Shown here one piece after another: positions 18,838 to 26,300 of a stretch of 64,000 nt of DNA (the first letter of the stretch is position 1; each line of letters starts with the position of its first letter). Source of the DNA: an uncultured Flavobacteriales bacterium. Lineage in GTDB: Bacteria; Bacteroidota; Bacteroidia; Flavobacteriales_D; Crocinitomicaceae. A program made the position numbers and the translations under genes. The notes under the pieces were generated by a model, which saw nothing but the letters and a program-made list of their open reading frames with translations, did no database searches and was not told the DNA's origin. The stretch lies in NCBI GenBank assembly GCA_913046365.1, contig CAJWRM010000009.1:16016-80015 (forward strand). The letters run 5' to 3'.

Positions 18838-19719
18838 TTATTTTTCAAAGTATTCGTAGCTTGTAAAGCGTAAAATTTCCATGAAGTTCGTGCCTGGATT
18901 CCGGCGTATAAGCGAATATAGAAGCTGCGTCTTAGTATCATAAATGATTTGTAAGTCATTTACTAAGGTGTTCATTTTTTTTTGCAACCTTTCGGTAATA
19001 TTTCCAAATGGATCATATGAGAAAGTCAATGTTTCGACAGGATCCGGATTTTTATCATAGTAGGTGTCAATTCCTATTAGATAACCTTTTTCATTATACT
19101 CATATTTCTTTACAGAAATTGTCCCACTTCTTTTGAGCTTATCCTGAGAAGAAATTAGATATCCATCTTCGTCAAATGCGTCAAACGAGATGAGATATGG
19201 TAAACCATAGGAGTTATACGTTGTTTTTTTTATGCCATTATAACTGAATGTCTCTTCGTTGATTTCGGTTCTGTTTATTGTCGTTCCATTATCATCGATG
19301 CTCACGCGAAAGTTTACGATTTTTATGCTTCTTTTAAGACTGTCATAGTGGATTACTTTTTCGGTAATACCCCCATACTCGCTTTTTTTTATGGTGCTTA
19401 ATGCGCCAACCGTATTGTAGCTGTAGTATTGAACAAGTGTATCTAGTTTTTTTCCGTTCCATTTTAAATCAACAATGGAGACAAGTCTTCCTTGTTTATC
19501 AAAACTATAGCTATAGCTTCCAGGAACTTCTCTTATACGTTCTCCATTCTTTTTAAAAGAGTAAGACCCTTTTATTTTTTTTATCCCGTTTTTTTGGATG
19601 AATTTTTCATTGAAAAATTGTGGAACCTCGAAAGCTTCTCCGCTTTGATTCAGAATCATTTGGCCTATTGAAGGAAGGCTATAAATACATAATGCGCAAC
19701 AAAAAATATAATTCTTCAA
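18838..19719 (-). CDS. Secreted YD-repeat-like protein of unknown function
   Basis: 293 residues. The start is a TTG at 19719: the sequence MKNYIFCCALCIYSLPSIGQ that follows is a complete signal peptide, and no ATG lies in front of it. The mature part is a string of short beta-hairpin units such as SYSYSFDKQGRLVSIVD, YYSYNTVGALSTIKK and YEYNEKGYLIGIDTYYD, resembling the YD repeats of Rhs/wall-associated proteins but without an Rhs core or toxin tip. Many Bacteroidota carry such small YD-like proteins of unknown role. The start is 3 nt after the glyQS stop, so the two are probably co-transcribed. A cytoplasmic partner for glycyl-tRNA synthetase is not implied. Confidence 0.7.
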   Translation of the reverse strand: MKNYIFCCALCIYSLPSIGQMILNQSGEAFEVPQFFNEKFIQKNGIKKIKGSYSFKKNGERIREVPGSYSYSFDKQGRLVSIVDLKWNGKKLDTLVQYYSYNTVGALSTIKKSEYGGITEKVIHYDSLKRSIKIVNFRVSIDDNGTTINRTEINEETFSYNGIKKTTYNSYGLPYLISFDAFDEDGYLISSQDKLKRSGTISVKKYEYNEKGYLIGIDTYYDKNPDPVETLTFSYDPFGNITERLQKKMNTLVNDLQIIYDTKTQLLYSLIRRNPGTNFMEILRFTSYEYFEK

Positions 19720-19722
19720 TAT

Positions 19723-21267
19723 CTATGTTAAATTTAGAAGTAGTTTTTTCCAGCCAAGCTCATTTTCCAATATTCCTTCAATTGCTGAAAGTGCTATTCG
19801 TTCTTGCTTCATTGTGTCCCTGAACCGAATTGTTACTGTTTTATCTTCTTTGGTTTGATGGTCTATTGTAATGCAGATAGGTGTTCCAATAGCATCTTGT
19901 CTTCTATACCGTTTCCCAATTGAATCTTTTTGGTCAATCTGAAAGTTGTAATCAAATTTAAGTGTGTTAGCCAATTCATTCGCAATATCGGGGAGCCCAT
20001 CTTTTTTTACCAATGGTAAAATTGCCACCTTAACTGGAGCGAGTGGCGCAGGGATCTTTAAGACTGTTCGTGTCGTGTTTCCTTCTAGTGCTTCTTTTTT
20101 GAAAGCCGCACTAAGAACAGCTAAAAACATTCGATCTAAACCTATTGACGTTTCAATTACATATGGCACATAGCTTTTGTTTAATTCGGGATCAAAATAG
20201 CTGAGCTTTTTGCTAGAATGTTGCTCGTGCTGCTTTAAATCAAAGTCTGTTCTAGAATGTATGCCCTCAAGCTCTTTGAATCCCATTGGGAAATCAAATT
20301 CAATATCACATGCTGCATTTGCATAATGTGCAAGTTTTATATGGTCATGAAATCTATGCAAATCCTCTCCCAGGTTTAGGTTCTTATGCCATTTTTCCCT
20401 CTGAGACTTCCAATAGTCATACCATTTCAGCTCTTCTCCTGGCGGTACAAAAAACTGCATTTCCATTTGTTCAAATTCACGCATTCGAAAAATGAATTGT
20501 CTGGCTATAATTTCGTTTCGAAAGGCTTTCCCAATTTGAGCAATACCAAATGGGATTTTCATTCGGCCAGATTTTTGAACATTTAAGAAGTTGACAAAAA
20601 TACCTTGAGCCGTTTCTGGTCTTAGGTAAATCGTTGAGGCATCTCCAGCTACTGAACCCATTTCTGTTGAGAACATTAAGTTAAACTGCCTTACCTCTGT
20701 CCAGTTTTTCGATCCAGATATTGGACATGATATTTCTAGATCGACAATTAGGTTCCTGAGCGATTCTAGATCATTTTCCTCTAATGATTTTTTCATTGAG
20801 GCCTCTATATCATCTATTTTTTTTTGGTTGCGAAGAACATTTGGGTTTGTTTTTCTAAACTCCGTTTCATCAAATTTATCAGCAAATCGCTTTTTACCTT
20901 TAGTAATTTCCTTGATGATTTTTTTATTTATTTTCTCCATGTGCTCTTCTAAAAGAACATCTGCTCGGTATCTTTTTTTGGAATCTTTATTGTCAATTAA
21001 TGGGTCGTTAAATGCATCAACGTGTCCTGAGGCCTTCCAGGTTTTTGGGTGCATAAATATGGAGGCATCAAGACCAACAATATTTTGGTTTAGTTGTGTC
21101 ATTGATTTCCACCAATATTGCTTGATGTTGTTTTTTAGCTCAGCACCGAGCTGACCATAATCATATGTAGCGGCAAGGCCGTCATATATTTCTGAAGAAG
21201 GAAAAACAAAACCATATTCTTTGGCATGCGAAATGATTTCTTTAAGCTTATCTTGTTTTTGTTCCAT
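19723..21267 (-). CDS. glyQS: Glycine--tRNA ligase, eukaryotic/archaeal-like alpha2 type
   Basis: 514 residues. The enzyme charges tRNA-Gly with glycine in the cytoplasm. It is the single-chain class II form: motif 2 is visible as FRNEI followed by FRMREFEQMEMQFF, motif 3 as ETSIGLDRMFLAVL, and a C-terminal anticodon-binding domain begins near LAPVKVAILPLVKKDG. Length agrees with the family in Bacteroidota. ATG at 21267. A TATCTTTG promoter box lies only 5 nt upstream, so the mRNA may have almost no leader. Confidence 0.95.
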   Translation of the reverse strand: MEQKQDKLKEIISHAKEYGFVFPSSEIYDGLAATYDYGQLGAELKNNIKQYWWKSMTQLNQNIVGLDASIFMHPKTWKASGHVDAFNDPLIDNKDSKKRYRADVLLEEHMEKINKKIIKEITKGKKRFADKFDETEFRKTNPNVLRNQKKIDDIEASMKKSLEENDLESLRNLIVDLEISCPISGSKNWTEVRQFNLMFSTEMGSVAGDASTIYLRPETAQGIFVNFLNVQKSGRMKIPFGIAQIGKAFRNEIIARQFIFRMREFEQMEMQFFVPPGEELKWYDYWKSQREKWHKNLNLGEDLHRFHDHIKLAHYANAACDIEFDFPMGFKELEGIHSRTDFDLKQHEQHSSKKLSYFDPELNKSYVPYVIETSIGLDRMFLAVLSAAFKKEALEGNTTRTVLKIPAPLAPVKVAILPLVKKDGLPDIANELANTLKFDYNFQIDQKDSIGKRYRRQDAIGTPICITIDHQTKEDKTVTIRFRDTMKQERIALSAIEGILENELGWKKLLLNLT

Positions 21268-21271
21268 GTAA

Positions 21272-21279
21272 CAAAGATA
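21272..21279 (-). promoter_or_regulatory. Promoter -7 element (TATCTTTG) close to the glyQS start
   Basis: Minus-strand TATCTTTG matches TAnnTTTG. Its end is 4 nt before the ATG, which would place the transcript start at or next to the start codon. Confidence 0.35.
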
Positions 21280-21335
21280 GTGCAGTTCCTTACTTTTTGA
21301 AGAATATTGAGATAAATAATAAGGGAATATTGTAT

Positions 21336-21343
21336 TACTTTTG
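21336..21343 (+). promoter_or_regulatory. Promoter -7 element (TACTTTTG) for the cyclase-family gene
   Basis: TACTTTTG matches TAnnTTTG and ends 4 nt before the first ATG (21348), so either the mRNA is leaderless or translation begins at the second ATG (21369). Confidence 0.35.
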
Positions 21344-21347
21344 ATTC

Positions 21348-22097
21348 ATGATTTTACAACTAAACGAAATGGAATTCATTGATACCTTGAAACCCATCGA
21401 TTTATCAATAGAACTCAAAGCCGATGGACCAAGATTGAAGGCTTGGGGCCAGGGAGATCCTAAAGTACAGCCGGTTCGGGATAATAACTTTATTGGGAGT
21501 GTTGCTGAAGGAGGTGTTGTAAACTTCAAAAATATTTTTTTTAATCCTCATGCCCATTTAACCCATACGGAATGTTGTGGTCATATCACAAAAGAATTTC
21601 ATTCTGTTAATGATAGCCTGAGTAGATATTTTTTTAACGCTCAGCTTGTGACTGTTGAGCCAAAGAAAATAAAGAATGATTCAATAATTACGCTGCAACA
21701 GATGCGTGATCTGGATTTACATGAAAATATTGAAGCAATTGTAATAAGAACCCTTCCAAATAATGAATATAAAAGGAACTTCACCTATTCGGGAACGAAT
21801 CCGCCATATTTAGATAGTAAGGTGGCTAAATTTCTCATAGATAAAGGAGTAGAGCATCTTTTGGTTGATTTACCTTCCGTAGATAAAGAGCAGGATGATG
21901 GGGTACTCGCTTTTCATCATACTTTTTGGAACGTTCCTGAAAATCCAAATAAGACGAGAACAATTACAGAGTTTATTTTTGCTCCTTCAAATGTTGAGGA
22001 TGGCTTGTATATTCTCAATCTGCAAATGAGTGCTTTTAGCAATGATGCTAGTCCAAGTAGACCAATATTGTATTCTAGGGAAAAAAGAAACCTTTGA
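21348..22097 (+). CDS. Cyclase/formamidase-family metal-dependent hydrolase
   Basis: 249 residues of the cyclase (kynurenine formamidase-like) fold. The metal-site segment is NPHAHLTHTECCGH; the usual motif is HxGTHxDxxxH, so here a glutamate replaces the aspartate and Leu-Thr replaces Gly-Thr. The DLPSVD segment and the C-terminal end YILNLQM are also typical. Members hydrolyse N-formylkynurenine or related amides or lactones; the substrate here cannot be fixed and no tryptophan-catabolism gene is adjacent. The start may be 21348 or, judging by the promoter box at 21336-21343, the ATG at 21369 (MEFIDTLKP). It stands alone on the plus strand. Confidence 0.8.
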   Translation: MILQLNEMEFIDTLKPIDLSIELKADGPRLKAWGQGDPKVQPVRDNNFIGSVAEGGVVNFKNIFFNPHAHLTHTECCGHITKEFHSVNDSLSRYFFNAQLVTVEPKKIKNDSIITLQQMRDLDLHENIEAIVIRTLPNNEYKRNFTYSGTNPPYLDSKVAKFLIDKGVEHLLVDLPSVDKEQDDGVLAFHHTFWNVPENPNKTRTITEFIFAPSNVEDGLYILNLQMSAFSNDASPSRPILYSREKRNL

Positions 22098-22110
22098 GAA
22101 AATCTATAGG

Positions 22111-22255
22111 GATGTAAGGACAGGGCTTCTCACACAGTTGGTCCAAGTTGGACCTTGCTAAAACTATTAAACTCTTATCATTAGATGATACAAATCTAGC
22201 TTCTCCAAGCAAGATTTTAAAGTTGCGTGAGAAGGGACCTGTTTATCCTTAACTG
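22111..22255 (-). ncRNA. Structured RNA copy C (diverged)
   Basis: Shares the fold of copies A and B but not most of the sequence. Closing stem: 22116-22119 with 22247-22250, 22120-22124 with 22238-22242, and 22126-22133 with 22227-22234. Hairpin 1: 22140-22144 with 22150-22154. Hairpin 2: 22199-22202 with 22207-22210 around loop GGAG (minus strand), extended by 22193-22197 with 22212-22216. Between the hairpins, 22158-22180 is identical to the other copies over 23 nt. A TACCTTTA box (minus strand, 22263-22256) may be its promoter. There is no strong terminator, only a weak AAAG/CTTT hairpin with a T run near 22093-22081. Family not identified. Confidence 0.65.
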
Positions 22256-22340
22256 TAAAGGTATGAAAAAAGCTGAAAAAAACACGTCTGTATAGCTTAT
22301 AAAGATTGGCTTATTCAAAAATGATTTTGTTTACAAATAG

Positions 22341-22363
22341 AAAAAAGGCCTATAAAGGCCTTC
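22341..22363 (-). terminator. Intrinsic terminator of RNA copy A
   Basis: Minus strand: AAGGCC, loop TTTATA, GGCCTT followed by a T run. The plus-strand side is followed by CGTTATT and lacks a T run, so it favours minus-strand transcription. Confidence 0.75.
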
Positions 22364-22536
22364 GTTATTGATTGTTTGTGTTACTGCAAGTTATTAAATA
22401 AGGTACAGGAACTTCTTATGCAATGACCCTGGCGGGTCGACTAAAACTATTAAACTCTTATCAAACTAGAAATAAAACTGCTTCTCCAAGCAGTTAACTT
22501 TTGCATAAGAAGTTGCCTGTGTCTCTCCTTATTTCA
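22341..22536 (-). ncRNA. Structured RNA copy A
   Basis: About 190 nt on the minus strand, from near 22533 to the terminator at 22341. Closing stem: 22410-22422 pairs with 22502-22514 (13 bp without a break) and 22405-22409 with 22516-22520, plus AAGG/CCTT at 22400-22403 and 22527-22530. Inside are two hairpins: 22425-22429 with 22434-22438, and 22476-22483 with 22488-22495 around a GGAG loop. They are joined by an unpaired A/T-rich linker with the conserved 23-nt segment 22441-22463. It is 98% identical to copy B at a spacing of exactly 310 nt. A TATCTTAG box on the minus strand (22547-22540) is a candidate promoter -7 element. No coding potential. Confidence 0.75.
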
Positions 22537-22539
22537 CTC

Positions 22540-22547
22540 CTAAGATA
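22540..22547 (-). promoter_or_regulatory. Promoter-like box (TATCTTAG) for RNA copy A
   Basis: One mismatch to TAnnTTTG. It sits just outside the duplicated block yet at exactly the same offset as TATATTAG in front of copy B, while neighbouring bases differ. Confidence 0.4.
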
Positions 22548-22651
22548 TATACTTAAGTGAGCTTGAGTAGTCTCGATGAATATTTGTGTCAGATTGTTGA
22601 AGAAAAGTGTATTTTCACTTATTATTAGTGCTTTCAGAGCTTGTGAAATAA

Positions 22652-22674
22652 AAAAAAGGCCTCGAAAGGCCTTT
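22652..22674 (-). terminator. Intrinsic terminator of RNA copy B
   Basis: Minus strand: AAAGGCC, loop TTTCGA, GGCCTTT followed by more Ts (eight in all). The plus-strand exit (ATATTG) has no T run. Confidence 0.8.
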
Positions 22675-22846
22675 ATATTGATTGTTTGTGCTACTGCAAG
22701 TTATTAAATAAGGTACAGGAACTTCTCATGCAATGACCCTGGCGGGTCGACTAAAACTATTAAACTCTTATCAAACTAGAAATAAAACTGCTTCTCCAAG
22801 CAGTTAACTTTTGCATAAGAAGTTGCCTGCGTCTCTCCTTATTTCA
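22652..22846 (-). ncRNA. Structured RNA copy B
   Basis: Same element as copy A: 22676-22846 matches 22366-22536 with three differences (at 22691, 22727 and 22830). Two of these fall in the closing stem. At 22727 and 22830 they turn A-U pairs into G-U pairs if the minus strand is transcribed, but into C-A mismatches on the plus strand. Conserved linker at 22751-22773; hairpin with GGAG loop at 22786-22805. The transcript would run from about 22843 to the terminator at 22652 (~190 nt). Confidence 0.78.
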
Positions 22847-22849
22847 TCG

Positions 22850-22857
22850 CTAATATA
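22850..22857 (-). promoter_or_regulatory. Promoter-like box (TATATTAG) for RNA copy B
   Basis: One mismatch to TAnnTTTG, 7-10 nt before the predicted 5' end AAGGAGAG of the RNA, at the same offset as in copy A. Confidence 0.4.
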
Positions 22858-22941
22858 CATAGTTGTTAGGGTTTGGCTTTGGCGCAATGAATATACAGCG
22901 GTACGAGTTGAAGATAGTATGAGTTTGACTTATTATTTGAT

Positions 22942-23391
22942 TTAGTAGTCAAATTCAATACGCCCATTCAACCATTCGTTATTGAGATTAGCGTTCAGTT
23001 TTAAATAAAAGTCAATTGCCGGTTGATTCCAATCGTATACTTGCCATTCCATTCTGCGTACTTTTTTTGAACGGGCAACATCTGCTACTTTTTCAAATAA
23101 CTTTTTACCCGTTCCAAACCTCCTCATTTCTGATTTGACATATAAATCTTCAAGATAAAGACATTTGCCTTTCCATGTAGAGTAGGAGGTGTAGTATAGT
23201 GCAAAACCTATGATTTCATCTTTTTTAATAGCAACAATGGCGTCGCATATTCCTTCGTCGAATAAATGTGAATGGATTTCTTCAGCAGTATTCTCAACTG
23301 CATCTGGTTCTTTTTCGTATACAGCTAATTCCTGAATCAATAATAGAATATCTTTCTCATCTCCTGGCTCTGCATTTCTAATCAAAATCAT
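22942..23391 (-). CDS. GNAT-family N-acetyltransferase, SSAT-like
   Basis: 149 residues, a single GNAT domain. Motif A with the acetyl-CoA pyrophosphate loop is LEDLYVKSEMRRFGTGKKLF (R-R-x-G-x-G form), and the YTSYSTWKGK and WNQPAIDFYLKLNA segments resemble diamine N-acetyltransferases (SAT1-like). Acetylation of a polyamine or other small amine is therefore the best guess, with the substrate open. The start overlaps the sprA stop by 4 nt (ATGA), so it is the last gene of the maeB-ruvA-sprA unit. Confidence 0.85.
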   Translation of the reverse strand: MILIRNAEPGDEKDILLLIQELAVYEKEPDAVENTAEEIHSHLFDEGICDAIVAIKKDEIIGFALYYTSYSTWKGKCLYLEDLYVKSEMRRFGTGKKLFEKVADVARSKKVRRMEWQVYDWNQPAIDFYLKLNANLNNEWLNGRIEFDY

Positions 23392-26300
23392 TGTACTCCT
23401 GCTAGATTGAACCTTATTTTGAAACCAGTATTTATATTGCCTGTAGGATAGCTCGTTTGAACCTTTGGAGTATTGAGGTTTTGGTCGTAGTAAAACATCA
23501 AAGTAAGGTTGTTTGTTATGTTGTAATCTGCAGATATCTTTATGGCAACAGTTTTTTGTCCAGCTGTGGCTTGATTCGTGTTTTCTACTATTTTTCTAAT
23601 CACCGTAAGATTGTCTCTAAAGGAAAAATCGAATTTAATATTTACATCACTAGATTTTATATTTCTAAATGGTAGCTTAACATCTTTAATGCGTGCAGCA
23701 GTTCCAATGACAATTTCTTCAGATAATGATTCGGTAACCTGATTATTGCTAAGCGCCAAAGTGGCTTGACGGTCTTTCTTGTACTCAAATCTCGTTTGGA
23801 GTGTATGATTTCCGATGATCCAATTGGCATCAATTCCAATTAAAGGTGAGAAGCGTTCGCTGATGACAACATTTTGAATCTGCATTTCAGGAATGTAGTT
23901 GTTGTCAATATCTAAAGCTGTTAGGTGACCTTGGGCATCAGATTCTGAATTTAGATTGGTTTGCATTCCGTTTATAGATACCGTTGAGCTATATCCATGT
24001 CTCACGATAAATGATTTTAAAAACTTCTTGGTCCATTTGTACTTTGTCAAGCCACTGTAGTTCACTGACCAATTTGGTAGAGGCAAGCTTTGCATAGGGT
24101 CAATATTTCGATCATTGATTGTCGAATTATTGAACGCTGTCATGAAAGATCCTAAAACAACGTCCTGCTGACTACCCGAGTATCCAGAATAATATCCCCC
24201 AGGACTAGTTAGTGAGGAATTCGAATTTTGACCTCCAATCAATTGAGAAACTCCCGTTCTATTATTAAGCAATGCATCAAAAACACTAGATTCGTATTGT
24301 GCTCCCTGTTTAATAAAAGAGGTACCCCAAGTAATTGTTGAATACGTAAGGGTAGAGGTTTGAAATTGGCTTTGTCCTTCAAATGCTGCAGTACTTTCGT
24401 TCCATCTATAAAACTCTCCTGAATTATCGGAATAATTTCTATTTAAGTTCAGATCAATGTTTACATCTTTAAATGGTTCAAGTGTCGCTCTCATCGTAAG
24501 ATTAGCAGTGTGCGTTGTGGCATATTGTGTATTAAGGTTCTCATTTCGAATTAACCAATCGTTTTCTGTTGCTAAATTTGAAATACTATAGCCGTTAGAT
24601 CTCCCAAAGATGTCATAACCTTGCTGTCCGAATACAAATCCGCTCAGTTGTGAGGTTGAGCTATTCATTCCTAGAAATCTTGATTCTTCGCCATAGCCGG
24701 GTAATATCGTACCATCATTCAAGGCGTACGTTCCAGAAATATTTCTTACGGTCATGATTATTCTTGCAAAAAAACCAATGATTTTTGGCACCTTGCGTTT
24801 AGCCCTTTCTTCCTTACGCACTTTGCGCTTGTGTGCCCTGTTCTTTTTCTTATATGCCTTTAATTCTTCTTTGTTCATAGAATCAAGTGGCTGATCAGGT
24901 TCGAGGTCTTCCACAATAATCCACTCCCATTTTTTATTCTCTTCGGGTTGAGTATTTTGCTCAGTACCACCAGAATTTCTACTTCCAGGACCGGACCTTG
25001 GATTTAACCTTCCTCTTGAGTTTCTTCCGTCAGACAAAATCTTTTTAAAGAATGGGACCTTATTATAAAGGTTTACAAAGTTGGCTTGTGTGGTCATATT
25101 GATATTCCTGCTGTTCTGAATCGTATTTCCAAAATCACTCTGTCCCAAAGGAGCTCTCGACCAATTATAGCCTCCCGTATATTTTATATTGGCATTAATC
25201 CAATTCGTTAAAGGAAATTTATTGAATGGAATTTTATAATTGACCGTAAAGTTTTGGTTGTATTGCATTGTCTTCCCTAACGTCGACATTTGGGAACGAA
25301 TGGTATCTAGAAATTCTTGGTATCCTTCTGGGTTTTCATTTCTGTCCACGCTATTATTCCCTTCCTCAAAAATTGATTGATTACGCGCACTAAATGTTGT
25401 TTTTAGGTTTCGCGTAATATCGTATCCTATTTCATATTTTCTGTTCCAATCAAAACGTTTTAAAAAGATAGGGTCAAACTCATAATCTGGAACCAAGTTA
25501 TTTCTCACCTGACGTTCATTATAGATTCTCGAATAGTCATTGGTGAAGGACATGTTTTTCGGCATCAAAAACAAATTAAAGTCTTTGATTAATTTCAGGT
25601 ATTTTGATTTCTGAACGGGCTTCCATTTTTTGAAGGGTTGAAAAGGTTTACCTTTAAAGGTGTAGTTATAATTTAAGGCACCTGTCCAAGTTTTTGTCAG
25701 GTCTTTTTTTGTATTAAAGTCTCTCTGCAGGTTTTCCGCATAAGCATAGCTTGCAGCCCAATTAGAAAGTCTCCAAAAGTGATTTTTACTCCCCGCTTTT
25801 GCTTCTTTTCTGACATTGGTAAAGTTGAATGATTTTCTTTCATTGAAATCTTGACCGAGCTTCATCCTTTGACGACGTGTCGCATCATCGTAGTCGGCAA
25901 GTTTTATATCTGGATTAAATGGGTCATACTCTGGATTAACCAATCCAAGGGAATATCCATAAAAGAAAGGCAATGAAACACGTGCTTGTTTACCAAAAAA
26001 CTGTCCAAGCTGAAAAGTAGAATTTAAATCAAATCCAATTTGCTCATTTCTCTGTCGGTCTTGCACCCGGCTATCGACACTTCCCCAATTGATTCCAGAA
26101 TAATTACCGGAAGCATTAATATTTGCAAAATCAGCAAGCTTTAGCTGTAATTGACCTACTGCCGCAGAACCTCCTTCGCTGACAAAATCTGTAAGTCTCA
26201 TTTCATTGACCCAGACATTTACACATTCCGCCTCTCCATCATCCGGTTGCCAAATGTTATTTGGGTCATTTTTCAGTGGGTTTCTTACTCCTATCATAAT

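Larger units (their letters stand above)
22366..22846. repeat. Direct repeat pair, 171 nt, 310-nt period
   Basis: 22366-22536 and 22676-22846 differ at three of 171 positions. The terminators to the left are similar in plan but not in sequence, and the spacer 22537-22675 is otherwise unique. Confidence 0.95.
22098..22941. other. 844-nt gap between convergent genes, filled by three structured RNA copies
   Basis: No credible protein-coding frame. The stretch holds one diverged and two nearly identical copies of a structured element, two terminators and promoter-like boxes, described separately. The part nearest the GNAT gene (about 22860-22941) shows nothing recognisable. Confidence 0.8.

Noticed and set aside
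22366..22846. The direct repeats as a CRISPR array or integron attC sites
   Set aside because: Units are 171 nt, only two are near-identical, spacing is 310 nt, and there are no cas genes, integrase or gene cassettes. The conserved fold fits an RNA gene better.
22111..22846. The repeats as a MITE or insertion-sequence remnant
   Set aside because: No terminal inverted repeats with target-site duplications at the block edges, and copy C has diverged in sequence while keeping pairing, which a dead element would not do.
22341..22846. RNA copies A/B as 6S RNA
   Set aside because: 6S RNA is a long rod with one central bubble; here two hairpins with an unpaired linker sit inside one closing stem. 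Not excluded formally without a covariance search.
22942..23391. RNA elements as a riboswitch for the GNAT gene
   Set aside because: They lie downstream of the GNAT stop codon on the same strand, each with its own terminator, so they cannot be its leader.
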